64,000 nt of DNA, from assembly GCA_016793925.1 (NCBI GenBank), contig JAEULH010000059.1, positions 1 to 64,000 of the forward strand, written 5' to 3'. The translations under genes and the position numbers were made by a program. The notes below the pieces were generated by a model, which ran no database searches, was not told the origin of the DNA, and saw only the letters and a program-made list of their open reading frames with translations. This document shows positions 63,859 to 64,000 of the stretch, piece by piece. The number at the start of each line of letters is the position of its first letter. Position 1 is the first letter of the stretch. Origin of the DNA: Rhodospirillales bacterium (lineage in GTDB: Bacteria; Pseudomonadota; Alphaproteobacteria; Rhodospirillales; Defluviicoccaceae).

Positions 63859-64000
63859 CTAGCCGCCGCCGTCTTGTTCCTCGGCCTTTGCCTTTCGCTC
63901 GTCCAGCAGCTTGATAATCCTGTTGGCCGTCTGCTCGATCGAGCGGTTGGTCACGTCGATCACGGGCCAGCGCTGGCGGACGAACAACCGCCGGGCGTCG
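63859..64000 (-). CDS. Partial pyruvate,phosphate/phosphoenolpyruvate dikinase regulator (DUF299), C-terminus
   Basis: Only the last 47 residues are within the window; the start lies beyond base 64000. The WPVIDVTNRSIEQTANRIIKLLDE run is the C-terminal signature of DUF299 kinase/pyrophosphorylase regulators (PpsR/PDRP type), which phosphorylate and dephosphorylate PEP synthase or PPDK. The tail KAKAEEQDGGG ends at TAG 63859. In-frame reading is fixed by that stop. Which dikinase it controls cannot be seen. Confidence 0.75.
   Translation of the reverse strand, partial: DARRLFVRQRWPVIDVTNRSIEQTANRIIKLLDERKAKAEEQDGGG

Overview
The window is GC-rich, densely coded chromosomal DNA from an aerobic, Gram-negative alphaproteobacterium, most likely a Rhodospirillales-type lineage (inference from content). 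Pointers are the order purB ... purC-purS-purQ-purL-bolA-grxD, a DUF1476 ATP-synthase inhibitor (zeta) protein, RpoH with an RpoH box, heme A synthase, PpsR/PPDK-regulator style DUF299, and corrin genes of the alphaproteobacterial mixed cob/cbi type. No rRNA, tRNA, phage, transposase or CRISPR was recognised. This is core and metabolic chromosome rather than a mobile island.

Layout. 0-3.6 kb: a compact unit of a GltS-type sodium/glutamate symporter, a TAXI-type substrate-binding lipoprotein and a PPK2 polyphosphate kinase. 3.7-12.7 kb: DUF2062 membrane protein, MFS carriers, an acid-ceramidase-like Ntn hydrolase, purB, a fluoroacetate-dehalogenase-like enzyme translationally coupled to a tartrate/D-malate-type dehydrogenase, and DUF1476. 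12.8-19 kb: NRDE protein, then the purine operon running into bolA, a CGFS glutaredoxin and a small unknown gene. 19-28.5 kb: Fic protein with a palindrome in its leader, TPR proteins, an SDR, CBS proteins, a cNMP-CBS-DUF294 regulator next to a membrane PAS/DEDDh-exonuclease protein, and cobA. 28.7-36 kb: ctaA, a CtpA protease, lipoproteins, a YeeE/YedE pair, and a CPA1 antiporter. 35.6-41.6 kb: a lactate module (GntR/FCD regulator, FAD/Fe-S D-lactate dehydrogenase, lactate permease) with a TGGTnnnACCA operator. 44.2-56.4 kb: the corrin-ring genes. 56.4-64 kb: DUF72, HAD, GlsB, TrmO, transglutaminase, rpoH, TRIC channel, L-serine dehydratase and the 3' end of a DUF299 kinase regulator.

How it works together. 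cobA (27.8 kb) makes precorrin-2; CbiX, CobI, CobJ, CobM, CbiG, CbiD, CobK, CobL, CobH and CobB then cover most of the route to cob(II)yrinic acid a,c-diamide. CbiX, CbiG and CbiD are present and no CobG, CobF or CobNST is seen here, so the gene set fits early cobalt insertion although several names are cob. Several of these proteins are fusions: CobI-CbiG-CobJ in one 872-residue chain, an RNase-H-fold-like domain fused to CobH, and CbiE-CbiT as CobL. The genes overlap by 4 bases (GTGA or ATGA) from 44.2 to 50.8 kb, so they are one translationally coupled operon.

The most unusual items are the GltS + TAXI lipoprotein pairing (TAXI proteins normally serve TRAP permeases), the triple corrin fusion, the CobH fusion partner, and the dehalogenase-dehydrogenase couple. 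Starts given as revised are chosen from Shine-Dalgarno sequences, family lengths and overlaps, and remain predictions.
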